Origin: Hsuehochloa calcarea
Taxonomy: Eukaryota > Streptophyta > Magnoliopsida > Poales > Poaceae
Direction: 5' to 3'
Assembly: GCA_036346395.1 (NCBI GenBank)
Contig: CM070599.1
Span: 3,959,232-4,023,231, forward strand
Length of the DNA: 64,000 nt
A model generated the notes under the pieces. That model ran no database searches. It saw nothing but the letters and a program-made list of their open reading frames with translations, and was not told the DNA's origin. Shown here piece by piece: positions 44,982 to 55,540 of this stretch (positions are counted from its first letter, which is position 1; the number at the start of each line of letters is the position of its first letter). A program made the position numbers and the translations under genes.

Positions 44982-46600
44982 TCAATCATTTAAGTATCTA
45001 ATACCGATAGCTCTTGTGTGCACCTCATGCTTTGGTTGTGTGAGAGGCTTTGTCAACGGACCAGCAGCATTTAAATTCGTATGAACTTTGCATATCTTAA
45101 CATCTCCTCTATCCACCAATTCGCGAATGAGATGATAACGCCTGAGTATATGTTTGGACTTCTGATGGGATCTAGGCACCTTAGCCTGCGCAATGGCTCC
45201 ATTATTGTCACAATAAAGATCCATTGGGCACGAGGCCCTTGGAACTACACCCAACTCAGCAATAAAATTTCTTATCCAAACACCTTCTTTCGCAGCTTCA
45301 GAAGCCGCAATGTACTCGGCCTCCGTCGTGGAATCGGCAACCGTCTCTTGCTTAGAACTTTTCCAGCTCACTGCTCCTCCATTCAAAATGAATACAAAAC
45401 CAGATTGCGAACGATAATCGTCTTTGTCGGTTTGGAAGCTTGCATCGGTGTAACCATTTACAACGAGCTCTTCATCACCGCCATAAACTAGGAACAGATC
45501 CTTAGTCCTTCTCAAGTACTTAAGAATATTTTTCACCGCTGTCCAGTGACCTTCACTGGGATCAGCCTGGTACCTACTTGTAACACTTAGAGCAAATGAT
45601 ACATCTGGTCGGGTACAAATCATGGCATACATAATAATTCCAATAGCCGAAGCATATGGAATACCATTCATTCGGTCTCGCTCATCAGTGGTTGAAGGAC
45701 ACTGACTCTTGCTAAGACTTATACCATGTGACATAGGCAAGAACCATTTCTTGGCATTCTGCATGTTGAACCGATTCAACACCTTATCAATATAAGTACT
45801 TTGGCTTAATCCAATTTGCCTTCTTGATCTATCTCTATAGATCTTTACTCCCAAGATATATGCTGCCTCTCCTAGGTCTTTCATAGAAAAACTATTTTTC
45901 AATGATACCTTAACAGATTCCATCATAGGAATATCATTCCCAATCAATAATATGTCATCCACATATAAGATTAGAATTACAAGTGCACTCCCACTAACAT
46001 TCATGTAAACAGAAGGTTCTTCTTTGTTTTTGACGAAACCAAACCTTTTGATTTCCTCATCAAAACGTAAATTCCAACTCCGAGATGCTTGCTTCAGACC
46101 ATAATGGACTTCTGAAGTTTGCATACTTTACTAGCATTCTTTGTATCGACAAAACCTTCAGGTTGTGTCATGTACACATCCTCACTTAGATTTCCATTAA
46201 GGAAAGCTGTCTTGACATCCATCTGCCATATCTCATAGTCAAAATATGCAGCTATAGCAAGAATGATCCGAATAGATTTAAGTATCGCTACTGGTGAGAA
46301 AGTCTCATCGTAGTCAACTCCTTGAACTTGTCGAAACCGTTTTGCGGCTAGTCGAGCTTTATGAATGTGAACATTTCCATCCATATCAATCTTTTTCTTA
46401 TAAATCCATTTGCACTCAATGGTTTTAACACCATCAGGCAGATCGACCAGGTTCCAAACCTGGTTGTCACTCATGGAGTCTATCTCGGATTTCATGGCTC
46501 CAAGCCATTTACCAGAGTCTGGGTCCATCATCGCTTCCTTATAAGACTTAGGCTCATCATTATTCAACAATAATACATCATGCCCATACCTTATAGGCAA
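44982..46600 (-). pseudogene. Copia reverse transcriptase and RNase H
   Basis: The upstream frame (46,094-46,600) has 'WLGAMKSEIDSM', 'KWIYKKKIDMDG', 'DYDETFSPVAILKSIRIILA' and 'QMDVKTAFLNGNLSEDVYM'. A one-base loss at about 46,103 shifts the frame in the conserved 'KSIYGLKQA' segment. The downstream frame (44,982-46,124) continues with catalytic 'ILYVDDILLIGND', 'YILGVKIYRDRS', then RNase H with 'VNGYTDASFQTDKDD', 'AEYIAASEAAKEGVW' and 'LYCDNNGAIAQA', ending near the polypurine tract. The pair would copy element RNA into DNA. One base separates it from an open frame. Confidence 0.9.
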
Positions 46601-48000
46601 TAGACGTGGCCTTTAAGATCTACGTGGGACTAGTGCCTCATCTACAGGTTCAACAACACTTTGTTCGTCATGTAGATGTTCAGTAGGAGTTGAAACACTT
46701 TCAGGTGCTTCCCAAATTTCTTCGAGTTGCAACTTTTTCCCACCGAATCCTTTTGAAAGAAACTCTTTCTCCAAAAAAACACCATTTCGGGCAACAAAAA
46801 CTTTACCCTCCTCTCGATTGTAGAAGTAATATCCTTTGGTTTTCGTAGGATATCCTATAAAGAAGCATTTATCTGACTTGGGTGTGAGCTTATCAGACGT
46901 CAAACGTTTAACATAGACATCACATCCCCAAATCTTTAGAAAAGACAAACTAGGACTCTTCCCAGTCCATATCTCATATGGTGTCTTATCTACTGATTTA
47001 GATGGTACCCTATTTAAAGTGAATGCGGCAGTTTCTAGAGCGTAACCCCAAAAATACAATGGCAGATCTGATTGGCTCATCATCGATCGAACCATGTCCA
47101 ACAAGGTCCGATTACGCCGCTCAGACACCCCATTCCATTGTGGAATGCCCGGTGGTGTAAGCTGTGGAACAATTCCACATTGCTTCAGGTGATCACCAAA
47201 TTCATGGCTCAAAAATTCACCTCCACGATCAGATTGTAAGGATTTGATTGTCTTGCCAAGTTGATTCTGTACCTCATTCTGGAACTCCTTGAACCTTTCG
47301 AAGGATTCTGACTTATGCCTCATTAAGTAGATATACCCATATCTACTGTAGTCATCGATGAAAGTAATGAAGTACTGAAACCCACCTCTGGCTGTCGTGC
47401 TCATTGGTCCACATACGTCAGTATGTATGAGTGCCAGCAAGTCAAACGCCCTCTCATTCCGACCAGTGAAAGGTGTCTTGGTCATCTTTCCGAGTAGGCA
47501 AGATTCGCACGTTTCAAATGATTCTAAATCAAATGAGTTTAGGATTCCATCATCATGGAGCTTCTTCATGCATTTCTCACTTATGTGACCCAAACGACAA
47601 TGCCAAACAAAAGTGTAATTCATATCATTAGGCCGAAGCCTCTTTGCATTAATATTATAGATGGGCGCATCATCAAGATTTAAAATAAACAACCCGTTCA
47701 TAACAGGTGCATAGCCATAAAAGATTTCATTCAAAAATATAGAACAACAATTGTTCTCTATAATGAACTTATAACCCTCTGCCATCAAATATGAGGCAGA
47801 TATGATATTTCTACTTATGGCTGGAACATAATAACAATTATTTATTTTCATAATAAATCCTGAGGGCAAAAGTAATGGCAAAGTCCCGACAGCTAATGCA
47901 GCAACTCTTGCTTTATTCCCGACGCGAAAATCCATCTCCCCTTTTGTAATTCTCCTACTCTTTGTTAGACTCTGCATCGTATTGCAAATATGAGCAACCG
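46601..48000 (-). pseudogene. Copia protease end, GAG-pre-integrase and integrase
   Basis: The frame runs from just after the protease active site to the integrase-RT linker. The GAG-pre-integrase zinc-binding site is 'WHCRLGHISEKCMKKLHDD' and 'CESCLLGKMTKTPF'. The integrase core has 'IHTDVCGPMST', 'FITFIDDYSRYGYIYLM', 'LQSDRGGEFLSHEF' and 'GIPQWNGVSERRNRTLLDM', giving the expected D, D and E. The C-terminal part has 'WGCDVYVKRL' and 'CFFIGYPTKTKGYYFYN'. A TAA near 46,613 follows 'EALVPRRS'; the older copy at 5,310 has AAA there, so this is a point nonsense change. Confidence 0.92.
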
Positions 48001-48001
48001 A

Positions 48002-48928
48002 TCAGGTATCAAATACCCATGAGTTAACATAAGAATCAGCAAGAAAAACATCTATAACATTAATACCTGAAGTGGAAGGTTTAGTCCCACCATTCTTTTT
48101 CAGATCAGCCAGGTATTTCTTGCAGTTCCTCTTCCAATAGCCTAGCTCCTTGCAGTAAAAGCATTCATTCTCTTGAGTCGGACCAGACTTGGTCTTGGGT
48201 TTAGGCTTGACAGCTTGTAGCCCATCCGAAACCTTGCCTTTACCTTTGACCTTGGTTTTAGCCTTCTTCTTGAAGCTAGTACTCTTTTGCACGATCATCA
48301 CATGACTGTTGCTTTTCTTTATGTTGTCCTCTGCAGTCTTGAGTATCATATGCAGTTCGGTGAGATTCTTGTCTAAGCCATTCATATGAAAAGTCATAAT
48401 GAACTGCCCATAGCTGGCAGAAAGCGAAACCAGAATCAAATATGTAGCCAACTCTTGACTAAGTGGAAAACCAAGTTTTTCCAACCTCTGTGTGTAACCA
48501 ACCATCTTGATCACATGAGGGCTCACCGAACTACCCTCAGTTAGCTTACACCCAAATAATTTCTTTATGATCTCATATCTCTCAGTCGTTGCTTGTGTCT
48601 CAAACATGCCTTTGAGCGCCACGATCATGTCGTATGCCTCAATGTTCTCAAACTGCTTCTTAAGGTCTGAGTTCATCGCAGCAAGCATGAGACAGCTAAC
48701 ATCAAGGGACTCATCACATGCCTTTTTATAGGCTATTTTAAGAGTAGCATCAGCATTGTCAGCAGGCACATCAGGAATTGGTTCCTCTAGAACATGTCCC
48801 TTTTTATCTTGCCTAAGAACAATTCTCAGGTTGCGGGACCAATCCGCAAAATTTGTTCCATTTAGTTTTTCCTTATCAAGTATCGAATGTAAAGCAAAAC
48901 TGGATGTAGGTACAGCAGAAGGTGCCAT
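48002..48928 (-). CDS. Copia gag and protease start
   Basis: A 308-residue open frame starting 'MAPSAVPTSSFALHSILDKE', with a UBN2-type gag core ('GTNFADWSRNLRIVLRQDKK', 'KKLFGCKLTEGSSV'), a Lys-rich stretch and a single zinc knuckle. The knuckle reads 'CFYCKELGYWKRNC': Tyr replaces the usual His of CX2CX4HX4C. The frame ends exactly in the protease active site, 'SWVFDT' then TGA, where the catalytic triad would be Asp-Thr-Gly; the next codons read 'SVAHICN'. The Gly codon has therefore become a stop, separating gag from pol. Gag itself could still be made. Confidence 0.9.
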   Translation of the reverse strand: MAPSAVPTSSFALHSILDKEKLNGTNFADWSRNLRIVLRQDKKGHVLEEPIPDVPADNADATLKIAYKKACDESLDVSCLMLAAMNSDLKKQFENIEAYDMIVALKGMFETQATTERYEIIKKLFGCKLTEGSSVSPHVIKMVGYTQRLEKLGFPLSQELATYLILVSLSASYGQFIMTFHMNGLDKNLTELHMILKTAEDNIKKSNSHVMIVQKSTSFKKKAKTKVKGKGKVSDGLQAVKPKPKTKSGPTQENECFYCKELGYWKRNCKKYLADLKKNGGTKPSTSGINVIDVFLADSYVNSWVFDT

Positions 48929-50389
48929 GATCTAGAACAGAAATATGCAACACTAAGACATATGTTCAAGAAAAGTAACTTCTATTAAACAATTTAATGA
49001 AGATACTCCCACTAAACACCATATCCCTCTTATGACATTTAGTGATTTAAGACCCTCAATCGAATAATCTACTAGTAAGCTTTGGCATCATGGCTAGAGG
49101 ATTATTGAATTTGGTACGCAACCCTGTGCTAATCATATCTCTATATGACTCTTGTTGTTGGGCAGCATCTCTATGCTCCTACACCCAACCCTATGCCCCA
49201 CGGTCCGTAACCGTTATGATGACCTTGTCAAGATCGACCAATGCTAAGCGTGTAAGTGTCCGACACAAACCCATCTAGTCAAGAAATAGTAATGGCACTC
49301 TGCTTTGGCAAGACCTACCATTAAAATCCATGACTTTGGATGGTGCAGCAATTGGGAGAGCATCAATTTATCTTAATATTTCTTGAGGGAAATTTACTTC
49401 TACCTTGTTAAAAGCATTTCAAGCAATTAGATAACATGCATAGAAATAAATGAACAGTAATATAAGGGCATTCACAGACAATCAAATTGCATTGTGATAT
49501 AGTATGACCCCTCCTTATGGTGATCTCCATCGCCAAGCATCCTGTTCGCCGTGTCTCCAAGTTGCCAAAACCTCCAAGTACTCCCAGCAAGCCATTACTC
49601 CTAACAGCACTAGGGACAAAATTTACAAGGAGTAACTTAGCACCACAAGTTGACACGCGGGCCGTTATACAAATATATACAGCCTTGGGCTACAATAAAC
49701 ATGACACGCAGGTCATGAACATTACACACATGCATGCATCTCATACATCATGGGTCATACTATTCACATCAATCCCTGCAAAAACGAGTTATGCAAAGAA
49801 TCCAATTCTATCGGGTGACATGAACACATATAACCTATAAGGCACGGTACGATTACCGAGCACGGTGGTCCCGCTAGCTGGTTAGTGGGCGGGGTTCAAA
49901 GGGGCAGCGCTCTCGGAAAAAAAAATTGGGACATTAATCTTATTCACATAACCGAGCCTTGGAAATCATCAGATTAATCATATTAACCCTATTCCGAACA
50001 TATCTGATTATAGCCTTGATACAACCACCTACTGCGACATACTCTAATGGCGGAATTCTGACCGGTAGGTGTTGTGTAGTGTGATCGGGAATAAGCGCAA
50101 TAAACCATCAGATCCTTTCCGATCGGAACTCCGATTCGATCAACCAGATTTATCTTCACGTGCTCCATGGATTTACGATCACTGTTTGCACCGATGGCGG
50201 AATTCCGACCGATAGAGGCAAGTCGTGATACGACATGCAAGTACGATCACGGAATAACGAATAAACACATCTTACCACCAACGCGCATGGACGATCATAT
50301 CGACCAGTGAAAGAAACAAATATAGATCACATCTATAAAGCCACATATCACAATATGCAACCAATCCGAATCTATATCCAGACGGGATT
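48929..50389 (-). other. Copia untranslated leader
   Basis: About 1.46 kb lies between the primer site and the gag ATG without a recognised protein. Part of it is shared with the old fragment at 3,290-3,560. Long leaders are usual in this Copia group. Confidence 0.7.
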
Positions 50390-50401
50390 GCTCTGATACC
50401 A
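50390..50401 (-). other. Copia primer binding site
   Basis: The minus strand reads TGGTATCAGAGC, one base from the 5' LTR stub that starts at 50,403. Confidence 0.92.
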
Positions 50402-50402
50402 C

Positions 50403-50452
50403 TGAAGGGGAACGCGGGAAGGCTACGATAGCACAAAACAAAAAAATTCCGC
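50403..50452 (-). repeat. Copia 5' LTR stub
   Basis: About 50 bp matching 56,098-56,150 (shared 'ggaacgc', 'acgata', 'cacaaaacaaaa', 'ttccgc'), then an abrupt change to the flanking direct repeat. Confidence 0.85.
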
Positions 50453-50453
50453 A

Positions 50454-50841
50454 CCAGCCCGCGCCCTGGTGCTCCCGTGGCGCATCGCAGCTACACCATG
50501 CCGCGCCACGCCCAAGCCACGCCATGCGCCAACGCATGCCCGAGCCATGCCCGCACCTCCCACACGTGCCCCGCCCATGTCGACACGACATTCTAGCCGC
50601 GCCACCCGCATCATCACCGCGCCACCATCATTGCGGAATCAATTCCTTCGTTACCGCAATCCCTCATTAATGCGTTGTCATTTCGTCGTTTTCCAAACGC
50701 GTGCCTATAATCCTTCCGTCAATCGTATTACAGGCATGCCTGTAATGCTTCGGATCTTGACGCCGGAGTATCTGCCGATCGTTTGCACTATCAAGAACCT
50801 CGAGAACTTAGATGTGATGCCGGTCGAAGAAATGTTCGGAT
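50454..50841. repeat. Direct repeat right of the Copia element
   Basis: Partner of 43,295-43,650. Unlike the left copy it continues without a break into Copia-type gag sequence, so it is the parental arrangement at its right end. Confidence 0.85.
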
Positions 50842-51121
50842 GGCTAAAGGCATTCGAGGAGCGCCACATGGTTAGCGAGGAGGAAGGTGAGCATCTGCTG
50901 CTAACCCGCGCCCAATGGGAGTCCAAGGCGAAGAACAAGGAAGGCGGCTACAGCTCCGGCAAGAATCTCAAATTTGAGAAGGCTAAAGTAAGATGCTACA
51001 GCTGCAATGACTGTGGGCTTTTTGTTTCCGAATGCCATAAGGAGGAATAGGCGCATCTCATGGAGGCGGATGCCGACGATGAACCGACACTACTGTGAAG
51101 CCATCTTGATTAGGGAGAGAT
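50742..51121 (+). pseudogene. Fragment of another Copia gag, fused to a 3' LTR
   Basis: Encodes 'NLENLDVMPVEEMFGWLKAF', 'LLLTRAQWESKAK' and a decayed zinc knuckle 'CYSCNDCGLFVSEC', in which the His of CX2CX4HX4C is replaced by Leu. The stop at 51,048 is followed by a readable 'AHLMEADADDEPTLL', then a purine tract (TTAGGGAGAGAT) and an LTR start. All of pol is missing, so gag is joined directly to the 3' end: an internally deleted element. It belongs to a different Copia family from 43,651-50,452. Confidence 0.75.
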
Positions 51122-51428
51122 TGTTCGGAATAATCAAGAGTTAGTGCGTGAGTTAGTGGGTGCGTGCATTAGTTAGGTAAATTGTTAGTGCGTGCGTTAG
51201 TTGGCTTAATTGTTAGCGTGTACGTGAAAGTGGTGTGACTAGTGGCCTGTTAGCCAGAGTTGGTTGATGCGTGTTTTATATTTCTCTGTAGTTGTGTTGT
51301 TTCAGTGTGGAGTGAATAACAGAGAACAAAAGTGAAAAGAGACTAAGCAGTTGCGGTGTCGCAAAACTTACCTTGTTCTTACCGTGTGTTCATCTTCCAC
51401 CGTGTGTTTAGCAGGATCAGTGCCAACA
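51122..51428 (+). repeat. Short Copia 3' LTR
   Basis: 307 bp starting TGTTCGGAATAATCAAGAG after a purine tract and ending GTGCCAACA, immediately before DUF4220 sequence resumes. Its 5' partner is not present in the window. Confidence 0.65.
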
Positions 51429-51919
51429 CGATATACGCCCTCTGCCACCTCTCCCTCAGTAGTGCGACGCGCGAGCACCAGCTTGTCATGTTCTGGGCGC
51501 CGTTCCTCCTTCTGCACCTCGGTGGCCCTGACAGCATCTCCGCCTACGCCCTCGAGGACAGCCAGCTCTAGCTTCGCCACCTGCAGATTCTTGTCATGCA
51601 AGTCCTCGGAGCCGCGTACGTCCTTAACAAACATGTGGCCGGCAATGGGTCCATGGTCCTGCTGGCCGCAATCTTGATGTTCGCCGTAGGTGTTGCAAAG
51701 TACGGGGAGAGGACATGGGCGCTGAGGTGCAGCAACATGGACAACATCCGGAGCTCTCTCAAGGAACCACACGCCAAACATCATCATTTCCACCCTCTGG
51801 ATAAAGGGAGGATCATGGAGGAGGCCCTCGTCAAAGAGGAATTCCATCTGCGTCGTGCCCACTCCCTGTCCCACGTATCCAAACGTGCGATAGTTGATTC
51901 TTGGATCGAGAAGGATTCA
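51429..51919 (+). pseudogene. DUF4220 fragment between a Copia LTR and a CACTA end
   Basis: Encodes the middle of the DUF4220 domain: 'HLSLSSATREHQLVMFWAPF', 'QVLGAAYVLNKHVAGNGSMV', 'AKYGERTWALRCSNMDNIRS'. It lacks the first roughly 55 residues (replaced by the Copia LTR) and everything after 'VDSWIEKDS', where a CACTA transposon begins. A CTC-to-CTA/TAG change creates a stop after 'ALEDSQL' near 51,570. It is more diverged from copies B and C than they are from each other, so it is an older paralogue in the same cluster. Confidence 0.88.
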
Positions 51920-51949
51920 CACTACTACAAAACAGGTAATAGAAGAAGC

Positions 51950-52325
51950 CTCATCACAGACGGTTCCTTGGGAACCGTCTGTGATCAAATTATCACATAT
52001 GGTTCTTCGTTAACCATCTGTGATATGGACATATCACAGACGGTTTATTAATACAACCGTCTGTGATACTTCACAGACGGTTCTCAGTAAGAACCGTATC
52101 TGATAATACGGGTCATCATAGACGGTTCTTTATACTAACCGTCTGTGATACTTCACAGATGGTTGGAGACAAGAACCGTATGTGATTCTATGAGTCATCA
52201 CCGACGGTTCTTACTGACAAACGTCTGTGAAGTATCACAGACGGTTGTATTAAATAACCGTCTGTGATACTCATGTATCACAGACGGTTCTTTACAAGAA
52301 CCGTTTGTGATATACAAGCACTATA
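51950..52325. repeat. CACTA subterminal repeats
   Basis: About 14 copies of 'acagacggtt' or its complement 'aaccgtctgt', many arranged as inverted pairs, within 375 bp of the element's end. Confidence 0.88.
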
Positions 52326-52330
52326 AATAG

Positions 52331-52640
52331 ATGCTCCCGATAGGCCCCCTGCTCATTCCATTTGAGGCACCGCCACCCTGCTGCTGCTGCTGCCTCTTCC
52401 CCATTGGGCCACCTTGCTGCTGCTACATCCTCCCCCATTGCGCCACCCTGCTGCTGCCTCCTCCCCATTGGGCCACCCTGCTGCTGCTACCTCCTCCCCC
52501 ATTGCGCCACCCTGCTGCTGCTGCCTCCTTGCACATTGCTACCCATTCCCATTTGAGCTGTCACCCCTGCTGCCTTCTCCCCCATTGCGGCACCTTGGAG
52601 AGAAGGGTAACGATCTATAACCCTTTATATTTGCTATAGA
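52331..52640 (+). repeat. GCTGCTG / GGGCCACC imperfect repeats
   Basis: Five imperfect copies of about 38 bp built from 'cattgggccaccctgctgct'-like units lie upstream of the transposase. The open frames here only reflect the repeat. It could be transcribed leader of the CACTA gene. Confidence 0.6.
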
Positions 52641-53263
52641 CTAATCACTAATGTGTAACGATCTGTAACCCTTTATATTTACTCTAGACTATTCACTAAT
52701 GTGTTTGGTTAATATGAAGGGTACTTGCGGTTTGTTAATATAATTTAACACTAATTAATTTGTTACGTGTGTATACGTGTAGATGGACCGAAACTGGATG
52801 TACATTGAGAACCGTATGAGTGAAGAGTATATTAATGACGTGTTTGCTTTTAGAAGAGCCACCGAGCAGGATATGTTGAAACAGGAGATAAAATTTATGT
52901 ATTGTCCATGCATTGATTGCGGTAATATGAAAATGTTTAACAACCTGGTGCAGATCGAAGCTCACTTAATACGAAGGGGTTTCAAAAAAGGATAGACATG
53001 TTGGACCAGTCACGGTGAAGAGCAAATTATACTGGAAGTCAGTAACGACGACATCGCCGAGGAAGTCAACGATATGCAGGGTGTGGAATGTGCTTTTGAT
53101 GAGGATAGGTCGCATGATGACAATCTGGACCAGATGCTACGCTATGTAGAAGGGAACTACGGTGAGAGAGAGTTTTGTAAATTCGAGGGCTTAATGGAGG
53201 ATTCAGGGAAACCTTTGTTCCTTGGCTGCAAGCCGAAATACACAAGGTTGTCAACCGTGCTTG

Positions 53264-55540
53264 TGTAACACCCCAGCCCAACACTGAGCCCAGAATGCCA
53301 CCACACTACCCTCTTAACGAATAATTATCGACACACTATAAAATTACAGCAGGAAAACAACAGTAACAATATCAATATCCATGGATCACAAAAGCATAAT
53401 TATGGAACAAACGATCATGAATACGCAAGGGGAATATAACCAAGTAACTAGTCCAAAATAGCATCAACCAATGAATCCAGATTAATAAAGCAAATAGTCT
53501 AGTCCAAACATTATCCTAAATTTTATTCAATCTCTAACATGTCCAAGTATAAACCAATATTGAATGAAAATATTATTATGGCGAATGATCATGTGTTGTC
53601 CATGTGCTCTACTCGCTCTCAGTTACGGCATCCTCGAAGATCACCTAAAAACAACAATAGAGCAAGGGTGAGTCCACGACTCAGCAAACACATCCATAAA
53701 CAACGAACAATAATAAACCAACAGCATTCAATAACTTCATTATCATCACAGGTACTTCTATTTGATTCACATCCATTAATCTCATGTATCAATGCAACTC
53801 TATTCTACATGTCCACATGCACTTCTTTCACAGATATCGGATAGCGTGAGTGAATGCTCGCGACAACATTCACTCTCAAGCCCGTTCCTCCAAAAGGATC
53901 GGGGACCTCCTCCACTCCCGTGGAGTTGTGATCAATCATGATCACCTTCTCTTATGCAAAGATGCTTATGAATGCAAACAAGCAAACTCCATCATAAACA
54001 TCATATCCAACTTTCCATCATGCTCATCAACAAAGATATAAACATACCAATTATTTGTTTGCAATTAAACAGAATAAAAGCACAACAATAATGGTACTGA
54101 AAGATAAAGAATCACAGTGATCAATCATTGACCGCTGTTTACCATGCACTTGCCTTTACTAGTTGCGACGCACAATTTGACTAGCAGATGGCAACAAGTA
54201 CGACGCCTCTCCTACATTAAATACACAAATTTCAATACAAGCTACAGCATCATAAGAACAACAATCAATCAACATCGCTCCTACACGTCCCCAAATATAC
54301 CACGTTACTCCGGAATCGAAAAGTTACCCATTGCTGTCCGGTTACTAAAAAGAGCGTAACTTTTGACTCGAAAGTCCGATCACAACAAACCACCCCATTC
54401 TGGATTCTTTATAAAAATATCCACATTTTCTTAGATTACACCGTCTTCTAATTAAATCATCTAACCCTCCGTATTTAGCCCGGAAAGCCGATCTGTCCGC
54501 TTCGGAACAGCGGTCTTCCAAATTTCATAACTTTTGTTTTACTCAGACAAAATGCGCGTTCTCAGATTCTACAGAACCATTGGACAATTATCTACAACTT
54601 TCATGTAGATCAAAAACTCTAATTAAGCTATTTACTATTTTTAATCTACAGTCTACCAAAACAGCGCCGAAAGACGACAACCCTAAAAACAGCGGTCTTC
54701 CGAAAATCATAACTCGAAATCTACTTGTCCGATTGACATAATAAAATATGCTATAGAAAGATATCGAAATTATCTACAATTAACTAGTAGATGACATTTT
54801 CCAAATTCGCCATTAAGGTATCCGAATAAAGCGTACAACAAAATATCAGACTAAACAGATCTATTAATCAGCTTCTCTAATTAATCTTGATGATAAGCTC
54901 TAATTGCTGCATGTACTTACAAGGAAACGCAGCAACAGCGGAGACGGCTCTCGGCTTGGCGTAGCAAATCAGAAGCGGCGACCAAGCGATCAAATAAGAA
55001 GAATCAAGACAAAGAAAGGCGGCAACATATGTAACGCACAAGACAAATAAGCAGAACCAACAGATCAACGCAGAGCGCACGGCCAACAGCGAGAGGCAAC
55101 CACGGCAGGAGCCACGCGCGGGCGGGCGCTACGCCGCAGCCGCTTCGGCCAGAGTTTGGTCGCGATCTTGGTATTGGTTTCGCTCGGCAGGGCAAACGCA
55201 GCAGAGAAAAGCAAGCCGAAAGCAATGTGGAAAAGCAAAGGCGCGCCGCGGCCCGCAAAGGGGAAAACAAAGAACGCAAATACAGAAAAAGGCGGCGCAA
55301 GCTCCAGGAGAAAGAGAAAAACAGGCGGCTAGGGTGGGAAGAAAAAACTACTAGGGTTTCTAGAAAATCCAAGATCTATTTATATAGCTCAGAAAAATTC
55401 CGAAAATTCTATTTTTATATACTAATTAATTTAATTGCACACAGGCCCTTAAAATGTTTTTATGAATATTATTCGATTAATTATGCTCCGACCCTTAATA
55501 CGCGATTATTAATGTTATTATTATTTTTCAGGGTATTACA
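53264..55540 (-). mobile_element. Solo LTR with TSD GCTTG
   Basis: 2,277 bp starting TGTAACACCCC and ending GGGTATTACA on the plus strand, with GCTTG on both sides (53,259-53,263 and 55,541-55,545). The minus-strand TATA (complement of ATTTATATAGC near 55,378) suggests minus orientation. No primer site, gag or pol is present, so it is what unequal recombination between two LTRs leaves. It splits the transposase cleanly. Confidence 0.93.

Larger units (their letters stand above)
43651..50452 (-). mobile_element. Copia retrotransposon with both outer LTR ends missing
   Basis: Minus-strand element in the order (left to right) 3' LTR piece, polypurine tract, RNase H/RT, integrase, protease, gag, leader, primer site, 5' LTR stub. 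Compared with the solo LTR at 56,098-60,749, the 3' LTR lacks its last roughly 238 bp and the 5' LTR keeps only its last roughly 50 bp. The coding part is nearly complete, with three disabling lesions. There is no 5-bp TSD. Instead, direct repeats of about 0.36-0.39 kb flank it. It resembles Angela/BARE-like Copia by LTR terminus and gag, from memory. Confidence 0.92.
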
